This document shows positions 34,442 to 42,947 of a stretch of 64,000 bases of DNA, piece after piece. The notes under the pieces are model-generated. The model ran no database searches. It saw nothing but the letters and a program-made list of their open reading frames with translations, and was not told where the DNA came from. Numbering within the stretch: position 1 is the first letter of the stretch; each line of letters begins with the position of its first letter. Origin of the DNA: HXMU1420-2 sp034670145 (lineage in GTDB: Bacteria; Pseudomonadota; Alphaproteobacteria; Rhodobacterales; Rhodobacteraceae); contig JAXMOA010000013.1 in assembly GCA_034670145.1 (NCBI GenBank), positions 1 through 64,000 of the forward strand, in the 5' to 3' direction. The translations under genes were made by a program, and so were the position numbers.

Positions 34442-34470
34442 CAGGCCGCCGGGGAGATCCCGGCGGCCTG
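34442..34470 (-). terminator. Intercistronic stem-loop after the binding-protein gene
   Basis: CAGGCCGCCGGG and CCCGGCGGCCTG form a 12-bp perfect stem around a five-base loop. It sits 29 bases beyond the binding-protein stop and 23 bases before the ATPase start, with no good T-run behind it on the minus strand. As at urtA-urtB, it probably sets a higher level of the binding protein by attenuation or mRNA protection. Confidence 0.6.
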
Positions 34471-34499
34471 GATTAAAGGGGTTGCGTGTTGGGTCGCAA

Positions 34500-35450
34500 T
34501 TACTCGGACAACCAGCCTAGAACGGTGTCTTCGTTGGCGGCGACCCATTCCTGAGCGTAGGCCAGAGGCTCTTTGCCATCCACGACGAGGGCAAAGGTCA
34601 TGGCGGAAACCGTGTCTGTGTCCAGTTTCATGTTGGCCATAAGCGTTGCCACGCCGGGATAGGCTGTTTCCAGCTCTTTGGCGTAGTGGATATGCAGATA
34701 GGCCAGATCCCAGGCGACGCCCGCTTCGGATTTTTCGAGCCAGTCCGGATCATCCGTTGGCTGGATCACTTTCCACTTGGAGGCATCATATGCGGGCTCT
34801 TCGAGCACCTGCAGCTCGTGCAGAGCAAAGACGTAGTGAGGCGTGTAGCAGAAACCGACCCAGGGCTTGCCTGCCTTGATGGCGTTGTCGAGATTGGCAT
34901 AAGCCAGCGTTTCATCGCTCTCGGTCAGCTCCATGGTCTGATCATAGCCATAGGATTTGGCGCGGATCTTTTCCACATTGGTCGAGGCCCAGCCCGGCGC
35001 GCCGATCCAGACTTCGCCCTGGCCGTCACCGTCCGTGTCAAAGATGGCGGCGATGTCGGGATTGGTCAGGTCGTCAATCGAGGTGATGCCGTTGGCGTCC
35101 GCAGTGGCCTGGTCAACGCACATCCCCTGAAAGGCGGCAACGCCATTCGTGTTCATGGTGACGGTGCCTTTGTCTTTGACAAAGGTGTCATGCAGGTTCT
35201 GCTGGTTGGGCAGCCACACTTCGGGGTGCACATGCATGGAGCCGCTGTCCATCGCTTCAAAGACAATCGGGTTTGTGCCGTTCTGCAGCTCGACCTCGAG
35301 GCCGAGGTTCTGCTCGATCGCAACCTTCATGATATGCGCCGTAGCGTTGACGGACGGCCAGTTTGGCACGCCGATGACGATGTCAGCCGCCAGGGCCGGG
35401 CCGGCAGCCAGCAGCGCGGTGCCTGCAAAAAGAGCTTTCAATTTGGTCAT
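34500..35450 (-). CDS. Quaternary-amine type ABC transporter substrate-binding protein
   Basis: 316 residues with a signal peptide (cut after GPALAA). The mature protein (DIVIGVPNWPSVNATAHIMK) is an OpuAC-type binding protein; aromatic residues in VPNWPS, EVWLPN and GAPGWAS could form the cage for a trimethylammonium group. It looks to me close to TmoX, the TMAO-binding protein of marine Rhodobacterales, but glycine betaine and DMSP binders share the fold, so the substrate is open. Start at MTKLKAL (35448-35450) is chosen over an upstream ATG that lacks signal-peptide form. Confidence 0.82.
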   Translation of the reverse strand: MTKLKALFAGTALLAAGPALAADIVIGVPNWPSVNATAHIMKVAIEQNLGLEVELQNGTNPIVFEAMDSGSMHVHPEVWLPNQQNLHDTFVKDKGTVTMNTNGVAAFQGMCVDQATADANGITSIDDLTNPDIAAIFDTDGDGQGEVWIGAPGWASTNVEKIRAKSYGYDQTMELTESDETLAYANLDNAIKAGKPWVGFCYTPHYVFALHELQVLEEPAYDASKWKVIQPTDDPDWLEKSEAGVAWDLAYLHIHYAKELETAYPGVATLMANMKLDTDTVSAMTFALVVDGKEPLAYAQEWVAANEDTVLGWLSE

Positions 35451-35660
35451 GGTGAATCCTCCATGTGTTGGAAAAATGGAACCAGAGCGCAATGCGCGCC
35501 TTCACCCACCGGCGAAGTCTGGTTTACGGGGCAGACCGTTTACCGGCCTTTTGTTCCTGTTTTGCCGCCCCTGTCGTAGGGGCCATTGTTAGTTTTGTGG
35601 CAAACCCGCGCGTCTTCAGGGAACACGGCAGGCGTCACAAACCCGACAATTTCAGGCGAT

Positions 35661-35690
35661 TTTGCGTTTGTATACAGAAAATGACGCAAA
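35661..35690. promoter_or_regulatory. Inverted repeat TTTGCGT/ACGCAAA enclosing TTGTATACA
   Basis: TTTGCGT (35661-35667) and ACGCAAA (35684-35690) are perfect inverted arms 16 bases apart; between them lies TTGTATACA, a core often bound by GntR-family (FCD) regulators. It is six bases from the next dyad. Confidence 0.4.
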
Positions 35691-35695
35691 CTTAA

Positions 35696-35712
35696 ATTTG
35701 GTATTACCAAAT
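35696..35712. promoter_or_regulatory. GntR-type operator ATTTGGT-ATT-ACCAAAT
   Basis: A perfect 7-3-7 dyad matching the TGGT-N3-ACCA core bound by FadR-subfamily GntR regulators such as PdhR and LldR. It lies 246 bases upstream of the binding-protein start in the only AT-rich part of the region, a good place to control the importer operon. Confidence 0.55.
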
Positions 35713-35906
35713 CTACCGATCTGGCCTGTTTTTGTGGATCTTCACCGGGAACACGCCTGCCCAAGATCTGAGCATGCCTTTCGGTTTCATTGGTGCGTTC
35801 CCGCGCGAGGCCATGGCGCGCGCGCTCTGACCTGCGTCGCCCCCAACAGACCCCGGCCCTGGGGATTCGGCGCAATGGTCCAAAAGCGACAGGGCGCCCT
35901 GCGGCC

Positions 35907-36146
35907 TCAGAACGCCTTGAACGTCATGGTGGTGAGGGTGCGTTCAATATTGGGAATGCCCAAAAGCCGCTCGTTGATGTATTTACCCACATCCGCATCC
36001 GTTGGGATGTAAAGCTTCATCAACAGGTCGTATTCACCGCTGGTGGAGTAAAGCTCGGAATGGATTTCATTCAGCGCGATGGCCTCGGCGACCGAATAGG
36101 TGGTGCCAGGTTTACAGCGGATTTGGATGAAGACACAGATAGACAT
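35907..36146 (-). CDS. Stand-alone Lrp/AsnC ligand-binding (RAM) domain protein
   Basis: 79 residues corresponding to the C-terminal domain of Lrp/AsnC regulators without the DNA-binding helix-turn-helix. It opens MSICVFIQIRCKPGTTYSVAEA and holds STSGEYDLLMKLYIP, the ligand and oligomer interface strand. Single-domain members assemble into rings and bind amino acids or modulate full-length Lrp proteins. It is divergent from hisB by 130 bases, but no functional link is proven. Confidence 0.88.
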   Translation of the reverse strand: MSICVFIQIRCKPGTTYSVAEAIALNEIHSELYSTSGEYDLLMKLYIPTDADVGKYINERLLGIPNIERTLTTMTFKAF

Positions 36147-36276
36147 GTGGCGCGATCCTTTGACGACATGCGGCGGTGTGCGGCAAGGCTGTCACAAGAG
36201 GCGGGGGGGTGCAATCCCTTGGGTTGGTCTTGGGGCTTGGGCCGCCTATAAGAACCCGGCTAAGAGAGGGAACATC

Positions 36277-36864
36277 ATGCGCCAGGCTACCATCACACGA
36301 GACACAACTGAAACGCAGGTGTCGGTCCAGGTCAATTTGGACGGAACCGGGGCCTATGATGTGGCGACCGGCGTGGGGTTTTTCGACCATATGCTGGAAC
36401 AGCTGGCGCGGCATTCCCTGATGGACCTGATGGTGCGGGCCAAGGGGGATTTGCATATAGATGACCACCATACGGTGGAGGATGTGGGCATCGCACTGGG
36501 ACAGGCAATGACCGAGGCCCTGGGGGCCAAGACCGGCATCAACCGCTATGGCTCCTGCCTGCTGCCAATGGATGACGCCCTTGTGCGCGCGGCGCTGGAT
36601 CTGAGCGGGCGGGCCTATCTGGTCTGGGATGTGGCGATGCCATCGGCCAAGATCGGCACCTTCGACACGGAATTGGTGCGCGAATTTTTCCAGGGGCTGA
36701 GCACACACGGCGGCATCACCCTGCATGTCGAGGCGTTGCACGGGCTGAACAGTCACCACATCGCAGAAGCCGCCTTCAAGGCGGTGGCCCGCAGTCTGCG
36801 CGTGGCATTGGAAACCGATCCACGCAAAGCAGATGCAGTGCCCTCAACCAAAGGCACCCTGTAA
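36277..36864 (+). CDS. hisB: Imidazoleglycerol-phosphate dehydratase
   Basis: 195 residues, the monofunctional bacterial form without the phosphatase half. It catalyses the sixth step of histidine biosynthesis. The Mn-binding His motifs are intact: GFFDHMLEQLARH, HIDDHHTVEDVGIALG, and the second-half partners LHGLNSHHIAEAAFKA. The start MRQATITRDTTETQ follows GAGAGGG. No hisH, hisA or hisF follows; a convergent NTF2-like gene does, so here hisB stands alone. Confidence 0.96.
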   Translation: MRQATITRDTTETQVSVQVNLDGTGAYDVATGVGFFDHMLEQLARHSLMDLMVRAKGDLHIDDHHTVEDVGIALGQAMTEALGAKTGINRYGSCLLPMDDALVRAALDLSGRAYLVWDVAMPSAKIGTFDTELVREFFQGLSTHGGITLHVEALHGLNSHHIAEAAFKAVARSLRVALETDPRKADAVPSTKGTL

Positions 36865-36892
36865 AACCGCCAGAACCGGCGCGGGTTTTCCC

Positions 36893-36913
36893 CGAAAATT
36901 CGCAGAATTTTCG
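36893..36913. terminator. AT-rich hairpin between convergent genes
   Basis: CGAAAATTC and GAATTTTCG form a perfect nine-base stem around GCA, 29 bases after the hisB stop and 16 before the end of the minus-strand gene. No long T-run follows, but the position suits a shared terminator. Confidence 0.4.
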
Positions 36914-36928
36914 TTGCCTGCGCCTGTT

Positions 36929-37315
36929 TCAGGGCGCGGGGTTCAGCGTGTTTGCGCCGGCCATATAAACCGACACAGTATCAAACACCCCGTTTCGCAC
37001 CGTGAAAAAGTTGCAATTCGATTTGAAAACCTGCTCTCCCCCCGGCAAGGTGTTCATCACCCGAAAACGCGACGCAATGCGGCCCTGCCGGGCATCCGCC
37101 ACATGGATGAACCGGTCATGGCGCACGCTGGCATGTGCCGCCCAAAGCCGGTTGAGCATCCCTGTTATCTGTTCCTGCCCCTCCAGCACGACCCCATGGG
37201 TTTCAACTGAAAATCGGCAGTCAGGGCTGAGCGTGGCCAGAACAGATTGAATATCCTGCGCATCGACAGCGGCAAAGTAACGTTCGACCAGGGTGATCAT
37301 TTGTGCATCTGTCAT
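36929..37315 (-). CDS. NTF2/SnoaL-like protein
   Basis: 128 residues with the NTF2-like cone fold pattern: an N-terminal helix (MITLVERYFAAVDAQDIQSVLATLSPDCRF) and strands such as RIASRFRVMNTLPGGEQVFKSNCNFFTVRNGVFDTVSVYM in outline. This fold occurs in isomerases, hydrolases and dehydrating enzymes and as a binding domain; no catalytic set can be assigned. Start MTDAQMI at 37313-37315 preferred over an upstream frame extension with poor codon content. Monocistronic. Confidence 0.78.
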   Translation of the reverse strand: MTDAQMITLVERYFAAVDAQDIQSVLATLSPDCRFSVETHGVVLEGQEQITGMLNRLWAAHASVRHDRFIHVADARQGRIASRFRVMNTLPGGEQVFKSNCNFFTVRNGVFDTVSVYMAGANTLNPAP

Positions 37316-37590
37316 CCGAGGCTCCTGTCTGGGGTGCGGCCATTTCGTCGCAGGGTGGCAGGCTCTGACCCGGATGGCCACCTGTAATGATGCGGCCCGG
37401 CGGCCTTTGCCTCAACTTTATCAAGGGCCCGCGTTCCGCCACCAAGGGCGCGCGCGCCGCATTCTGCGAAGATGTTGCAGACGAAGTGGATTAACGTTTC
37501 GCGTTGCTCTTGCCCTTCTGGCCATTATGTTGCACCACAGCACGGTTCGGCAGAGGCCGGACGATACGCAGACCACAGAGGCAAGAAATC

Positions 37591-38577
37591 ATGGCGGACG
37601 CGACGATGGAAGTGAATGCAAAACCAACTGAGGATATCTCGGTTCGCGATGTGTTTGGCATCGATACTGACATGGTCATCAAGGGCTTTGCCGACGCGAC
37701 TGACCGCGTGCCAGAGGTGGATGCGACCTATAAATTCGACCCGGATACCACGCTGGCCATTCTGGCCGGGTTCTCGCACAACCGGCGTGTGATGATTCAG
37801 GGCTACCACGGCACGGGGAAATCCACGCATATCGAACAGGTTGCGGCCCGGTTGAACTGGCCGACGGTCCGGGTGAACCTGGACAGCCACATCAGCCGGA
37901 TCGACCTGATCGGCAAGGATGCGATCAAACTGCGCGATGGCAAGCAGGTCACAGAATTCCACGAAGGCATTCTGCCCTGGTCCCTGCGCAACCCGACTGC
38001 GATCGTGTTTGACGAATATGACGCGGGCCGCGCGGACGTGATGTTCGTGATTCAGCGGGTGCTGGAGCATGACGGCAAGCTGACCCTTCTGGATCAGAAC
38101 GAGATCATCACGCCAAACCCCTATTTCCGTCTGTTCGCCACATCGAACACGGTTGGTCTGGGCGATACAACCGGCCTGTATCACGGGACACAGCAAATCA
38201 ACCAGGCACAGATGGACCGCTGGTCGCTGGTGGCGACGCTGAACTATCTGAGCCATGACGCCGAGACGGCCATCGTGCTGAGCAAGGCGCCGCATTACAA
38301 CACCGCTGAGGGCCGCAAGACGATTTCTCAGATGGTGACAGTGGCTGCTTTGACGCGGACGGCGTTCATGAATGGGGATCTGTCCACAGTGATGAGCCCC
38401 CGGACCGTCATCAACTGGGCCCTCAACACCGAGATTTTCCGCAACGTGGGCTATGCGTTCCGGCTGAGCTTCCTCAACAAATGTGACGAGCTGGAGCGCC
38501 AGACGGTGGCGGAGTTCTATCAGCGGTGTTTCGACGAAGAACTGCCAGAGAGCGCGGCGAGCACGGCTGTCGGCTGA
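37591..38577 (+). CDS. cobS: Aerobic cobaltochelatase subunit CobS
   Basis: 328 residues. CobS is the AAA+ ATPase that with CobT drives cobalt insertion by CobN into hydrogenobyrinate a,c-diamide in aerobic B12 synthesis. Walker A GYHGTGKS (residues 71-78), Walker B IVFDEYDAGR and sensor FATSNTVGLGDTTG are clear. Start MADATMEVNAKP follows a GAGG-like AGAGG. cobT is downstream on the same strand, but 1.4 kb away, with two small secreted-protein genes between. Confidence 0.96.
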   Translation: MADATMEVNAKPTEDISVRDVFGIDTDMVIKGFADATDRVPEVDATYKFDPDTTLAILAGFSHNRRVMIQGYHGTGKSTHIEQVAARLNWPTVRVNLDSHISRIDLIGKDAIKLRDGKQVTEFHEGILPWSLRNPTAIVFDEYDAGRADVMFVIQRVLEHDGKLTLLDQNEIITPNPYFRLFATSNTVGLGDTTGLYHGTQQINQAQMDRWSLVATLNYLSHDAETAIVLSKAPHYNTAEGRKTISQMVTVAALTRTAFMNGDLSTVMSPRTVINWALNTEIFRNVGYAFRLSFLNKCDELERQTVAEFYQRCFDEELPESAASTAVG

Positions 38578-38744
38578 TCCGAAACCGGGTGCGGCGCGGG
38601 GGAACGACCTGCCCGCCAGCCTTTGGAACATGAAAATTTGGACGGGGTCGCCAGGCAAACTGGCGGCCCCGTTTGCTTTGGTGTTGGGGCCAGGGGCCGA
38701 AATCATCCCTTGATTGCGCATTAAATAGCCGTACAGTTCAATTT

Positions 38745-39164
38745 ATGGGCTGTTTGAAAACTTTTCTGCGGACCACCGCCGTGTCCCTGCTGTGTTTGGC
38801 GGGCACGATGTCTGGGGCGGAGGCACAGTCTCTGGAAACCACCGAGGCGCGGCTGCGGGCGTTTTCGGTATGCGCCGGTCGGCTGCGGGCGCAGACAGAG
38901 CATTACTGGCTGTTCAGTGACCCTGCCTCGGATCAGAGCACGGCCTTGCTGGAGCAATATGAAGAGCTGATCGCTGCGATTTTGCCTTTGGCGCAGGCGG
39001 ACGGTTTGACCGGGCGGGATGTGTTGAACTGGCGGGTGTCCGCGCGTTTGTCTCATCGTGCGCTTTTGCAGCAAACCAGATTTGGCGATGCGAAGGTGGC
39101 CATTTATGCGCAGGATTTGTCGACCCGTCAGATTGCGGGCTGCCGGACACTGTTGCTGGGTTAA
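38745..39164 (+). CDS. Secreted protein of unknown function, copy 1 (between cobS and cobT)
   Basis: 139 residues with a signal peptide (cut near GAEAQS). The mature part is helical with two cysteines, Cys43 (SVCAGRLRA) and Cys133 (IAGCRTLLLG), likely joined in the periplasm. It is a paralogue of the next gene: the blocks FSVCAGRL/FANCSGRL and EELIAAILPLA/FDMMLEAVLPHA align and the Cys-Cys spacing is 90 versus 91. I do not recognise a named domain. Its location among cobaltochelatase genes may be incidental. Confidence 0.72.
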   Translation: MGCLKTFLRTTAVSLLCLAGTMSGAEAQSLETTEARLRAFSVCAGRLRAQTEHYWLFSDPASDQSTALLEQYEELIAAILPLAQADGLTGRDVLNWRVSARLSHRALLQQTRFGDAKVAIYAQDLSTRQIAGCRTLLLG

Positions 39165-39307
39165 CGCGGGCGTTCGGGGCAGAGGTGACCGGCGACGGGC
39201 GCTGTCAAAGTGCACAGAACGCGCGCCTTGCTGTGCAAATGCTGTAAAATGCACATCTTATGTATATACACTATTGACTTACCCACAGACCTTCATAAAC
39301 TTGTTAC

Positions 39308-39769
39308 ATGGTCAATTGTTTCAGAAAGAGTTTTGGGGGTGCGGTGTTTCTGGCGCTGGCGGCAGCATCGGCCCAGGCATTGCCGGCGCGGGCGTTTGAG
39401 CGGGCGGAGCTGTTTGCGAATTGCTCTGGACGGTTGAGCGCGCTGGCGACTCATCAGTCGGGCTATGGCGAAGGCACGTTTCAGCAGACCCGCGATATGG
39501 CGGAAATGTTTGACATGATGCTGGAGGCCGTCCTGCCCCATGCGCTGGACGAGGGCATGCCGCAAAACCAGATCACATTGTGGCGCAGTCAGGGATGGGG
39601 TGAGATGGCCGGGCTGCTGACGCAGGCGCATTTCAGTTTTGACACGATATCCGCAGATGCCGCGATGGCGGCGCTGGACGAGCGTGTGCTGGCCTGTACC
39701 TCGGTTATGCTGCCCAATGAGCCCACGGAACTAGGGCATCTGATGCGTTCGACAAGCCCGACACGCTAG
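39308..39769 (+). CDS. Secreted protein of unknown function, copy 2 (between cobS and cobT)
   Basis: 153 residues; signal peptide (cut near SAQALPARA), then a helical domain with Cys39 and Cys130 at the same spacing as in copy 1. The two share GRL, the helix preceding a VLPHA/ILPLA block and a C-terminal LACTSVML/IAGCRTLL block, but overall identity is low, implying an old duplication. Upstream (39230-39300) is AT-rich with TGTATATACA and TTGACT, so it likely has its own promoter. Confidence 0.72.
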   Translation: MVNCFRKSFGGAVFLALAAASAQALPARAFERAELFANCSGRLSALATHQSGYGEGTFQQTRDMAEMFDMMLEAVLPHALDEGMPQNQITLWRSQGWGEMAGLLTQAHFSFDTISADAAMAALDERVLACTSVMLPNEPTELGHLMRSTSPTR

Positions 39770-39955
39770 GATTTCGCGGGCGGCCAATGCGGCGGAAAGG
39801 GGCGGTTTGCGATGGCCCTGACCGGTGTTTGGCGGCCTTGCGATTGGGCGCCGGGGGCCTGATGCGCCGGCGGTGGCCATAAAACCTGTGCGACATAGGT
39901 CTTTGACGCGTTTGCGCCTCTTGCCTTTTGGCCCATGCGGCTGTTTTAAGGTCAT

Positions 39956-41833
39956 ATGGCAAACCCGTCTGACAACCCCGCTGATCCGTTTAAGAAGGCC
40001 CTGGCCGAAGCCACCAAAGTGATGGCTGATGATCCTGAGCTGACGGTAAACTATTCTGTAGACCCGAGCGGTCTGAGTGGCGATTCCATGCGCCTGCCTC
40101 AGGTCAGCCGCCGCATGACCAAGGCCGAAGTTCTTTTGGCGCGCGGGACGGCGGATGCCTTGGCGCTCTATCACAAATATCATGATAACAGCGTGCATTC
40201 GAAATATGCCCCTCCGGGGGATATGGCGCGCGAGTTGTATGAAGCGATGGAAACCGCGCGCTGTGAGGCGATGGGGGCGCGGGATATGCCCGGCACGGCC
40301 GGGAATATTGATGCCAAGATCGGCAATGATGCGCTGCGCCGTGGGTATGACCAGATTCGCGAAGCCTCGGAGGCGCCTTTGTCGGTGGCGGCCGGGTATC
40401 TGGTGCGCCATCTGACAACCGGGCGGGATATGCCGTCGGGCGCGCAGAATGTCATGGATCTGTGGCGGGGGTTCATCGAAGAGCAGGCTGGTGACACGCT
40501 GGAGACGCTGGACGATGTTCTGAACGATCAGTCGGCTTTTGCCCGTTTGGCGCGGCAGTTGATTTCGGATCTGGGCTATGGCGATCAGCTGGGCGATGAT
40601 CCCGATCAGCTGGACGACGAAAACGAGGATGACAACGAGGACGAGGTCCAGGAAGAGGATGATCCGGACAGCACGGGGTCGGATGATCAGGACGATGATC
40701 AGGCGGACGCCGATCCGGAGCAGAGCCAGGACGAGCAGCAGGATGCTGCGGAGGCCCAGGTCTCGATGGACGAGATGGTCGATGAGGAGATGGGCGAGGA
40801 AGCCGAGCTGCCGGAGGGCGAAGCGCCTCTGGAGCCGCCTGCCCCGCCTCCGGCGTCGGATGCGGACCCCAATTACAACGTCTATATGGACGTCCATGAC
40901 GAAGAGATCCCGGCCGAGGAATTGGCCGAACCGGCAGAGCTGGAACGCCTGCGGGCCTATCTGGATCAGCAGTTGGAGCCTTTGAAGGGCGCCGTTTCGC
41001 GGTTGGCCAACAAGTTGCAGCGCCGGTTGCAGGCGCAGCAGAACCGGTCGTGGGAGTTTGACCGGGAAGAAGGCATTCTGGATGCCGGGCGGTTGGCGCG
41101 GGTTGTGGCCAATCCGACGACTCCGCTGAGTTTCAAGGTCGAGAAGGACACGGAGTTCCGCGACACGATCGTGACGCTGTTGCTGGACAACTCCGGGTCG
41201 ATGCGGGGCCGGCCGATTTCGATTGCGGCGATTTGTGCGGATGTTCTGGCGCGGACGCTGGAGCGGTGCAATGTGAAGGTCGAGATTCTGGGCTTTACCA
41301 CGCGGGCGTGGAAGGGCGGACAGGCGCGCGAGGCGTGGCTGAATGACGGGCGTCCTCAGCAGCCCGGGCGGCTGAATGATTTGCGCCATATCATCTACAA
41401 GAATGCGGATGCGCCCTGGCGGCGGGCCCGACCCAATCTGGGGCTGATGATGAAAGAGGGTCTGCTGAAAGAGAATATCGACGGTGAGGCGCTGGAATGG
41501 GCGCATCGTCGGATGGTGGCGCGGCGCGAGCAGCGCAAGATTCTGATGGTGATTTCGGATGGGGCGCCGGTGGATGATTCGACGCTGAGCGTGAACCCGG
41601 CGAATTATCTGGAGAAGCATCTGCGGGATGTGATTGCGATGGTCGAGAAGCGCCAGATGGTGGAGTTGCTGGCGATCGGGATCGGGCATGATGTGACCCG
41701 TTATTATGACCGGGCGGTGACGATCACGGATGTGGAGCAATTGGCCGGCGCGATGACAGAGCAGCTGGCGGCCTTGTTTGATTCGGATCCACGGGCCCGT
41801 GCGCGGGTGATGGGAATGAAGCGGGCCGGTTGA
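39956..41833 (+). CDS. cobT: Aerobic cobaltochelatase subunit CobT
   Basis: 625 residues. The N-terminal CobT domain is followed by a very acidic linker (about residues 210-295), and a C-terminal VWA domain with the MIDAS motif DNSGSMRG (Asp411, Ser413, Ser415) and SDGAPVDD. CobT partners CobS in an AAA+/VWA complex, like BchI/BchD, to work on CobN. Start ATG at 39956 follows AAGG (gttttaaggtcat). CobN is not in the window. Confidence 0.96.
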   Translation: MANPSDNPADPFKKALAEATKVMADDPELTVNYSVDPSGLSGDSMRLPQVSRRMTKAEVLLARGTADALALYHKYHDNSVHSKYAPPGDMARELYEAMETARCEAMGARDMPGTAGNIDAKIGNDALRRGYDQIREASEAPLSVAAGYLVRHLTTGRDMPSGAQNVMDLWRGFIEEQAGDTLETLDDVLNDQSAFARLARQLISDLGYGDQLGDDPDQLDDENEDDNEDEVQEEDDPDSTGSDDQDDDQADADPEQSQDEQQDAAEAQVSMDEMVDEEMGEEAELPEGEAPLEPPAPPPASDADPNYNVYMDVHDEEIPAEELAEPAELERLRAYLDQQLEPLKGAVSRLANKLQRRLQAQQNRSWEFDREEGILDAGRLARVVANPTTPLSFKVEKDTEFRDTIVTLLLDNSGSMRGRPISIAAICADVLARTLERCNVKVEILGFTTRAWKGGQAREAWLNDGRPQQPGRLNDLRHIIYKNADAPWRRARPNLGLMMKEGLLKENIDGEALEWAHRRMVARREQRKILMVISDGAPVDDSTLSVNPANYLEKHLRDVIAMVEKRQMVELLAIGIGHDVTRYYDRAVTITDVEQLAGAMTEQLAALFDSDPRARARVMGMKRAG

Positions 41834-41900
41834 TCCCGGCCGCTGGTTTGGGTCGCCTGTCCAGAACCGGGTCGGAGTGCGGCCCGGAGCGAGGCACCGG

Positions 41901-42770
41901 GTGACACTGGTTGCGATCATTTGCGGGTTGTTGTCCGGGCTTTTGTTCGGGTTGACGTCGCATGTGCAGCGGACCGCATTGCAGGGCACAGAGGTCGCCC
42001 TGGGCGCGTTTTTATCCATTTTGACCATGGCGTTGGGGCTATGGATGCTGGCGCCTGTGCTGTTGGATCCGGCGTGGTTTCAGACCCAGGCCTTTTGGAT
42101 ACTGGCGCTATGTGGCGTGATGTTTCCGGCGATGAGCCAGAGCCTGCAGGTGGCCTCGGTCGTGCGGGTCGGGCCGGCGCTGACCTCTGGCATCGGCTCG
42201 GTTGCGCCCTTGTTTGCGGTGAGCCTGGCGGTGCTGTTTCTGGGTGAGCATCTGAACCTGCAGGGTGCTGTGGGCATTGCGGTGATGTTGGCGGGATTGC
42301 TGATTTCGGCCCTGGGTCCGGGGGCCGGGATTGCGCGCGGCTTTCCATTCTGGGCATTGGCGTTGCCATTGGGCGCATCGGCGGCGCGCGGCATTGTGCA
42401 ACCGGTGACGAAATACACCATGATCGAGGTGCCGAGCGCCTATTTCGGAGCACTGGTCATGTCGACCGTTGCGGCCGGAGTGTTGGGCCTGTGGACCCTG
42501 ACGGTCCGCGCCCGCCGCCCTCTGCGCCAATCGAGCCGGGGCAATTTCTATTTTGTCGTGACCGGGCTGGTGGTGGGCGGCGGGATTCTGGCGTTGCAGA
42601 TCTCGATTCACCTGGGCTCGGTTTCTCTGGCCGCACCGCTGGGGTCGACGACGCCGCTGTGGACTCTGTTGCTGGGACTGGTGTTTTTCCGCAATGAGAC
42701 CCTGACCGCGCGCCATTTGATCATGGCCCTGCTGGTGGTGGCCGGTGTCACGCTGGTTGTGACGCGCTAG
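41901..42770 (+). CDS. DMT-superfamily (EamA) transporter
   Basis: 289 residues with ten hydrophobic segments in two repeats (first half GVMFPAMSQSLQVASVVRVGPALTSGIGSVAPLFAVSLAVLFLGEH in part; second ending GLVFFRNETLTARHL). Substrate unknown. GTG 41901 with GGAG 16 to 13 bases upstream is used; a GTG at 41877 would add eight residues. It follows cobT by 67 bases and may be read with it, but no functional link is evident. Confidence 0.85.
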   Translation: MTLVAIICGLLSGLLFGLTSHVQRTALQGTEVALGAFLSILTMALGLWMLAPVLLDPAWFQTQAFWILALCGVMFPAMSQSLQVASVVRVGPALTSGIGSVAPLFAVSLAVLFLGEHLNLQGAVGIAVMLAGLLISALGPGAGIARGFPFWALALPLGASAARGIVQPVTKYTMIEVPSAYFGALVMSTVAAGVLGLWTLTVRARRPLRQSSRGNFYFVVTGLVVGGGILALQISIHLGSVSLAAPLGSTTPLWTLLLGLVFFRNETLTARHLIMALLVVAGVTLVVTR

Positions 42771-42947
42771 GGCATAGTGCGAAACACTTGAAACACCGCG
42801 CCTCACGCGGCGCGTTGAGCTCCCCGATTTCAGGCAGCGTCAGGGGAGCCGGGTTTTTCGCAATGTGGCATGGGCGTTTTGACCTCTGGCCTTCCGGCGC
42901 GGCACAGGCCACAGTTGCCGCGTTTTTCCAAGGATCGGAGCCGCCCC

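Larger units (their letters stand above)
35451..35906. other. Long control region of the quaternary-amine importer
   Basis: 456 bases without a credible gene. The left part (35567-35583) has a small hairpin GCCCCT-GTCGT-AGGGGC. The middle, 35650-35715, is AT-rich and carries two regulator-type dyads listed separately. The right part is ordinary GC-rich DNA before the end of the Lrp-like gene. It should hold the promoter for the minus-strand importer operon. Confidence 0.6.

Noticed and set aside
39278..39286. DnaA-box-like TTACCCACA upstream of the second secreted-protein gene
   Set aside because: One mismatch to TTATNCACA, single copy, and no origin context.
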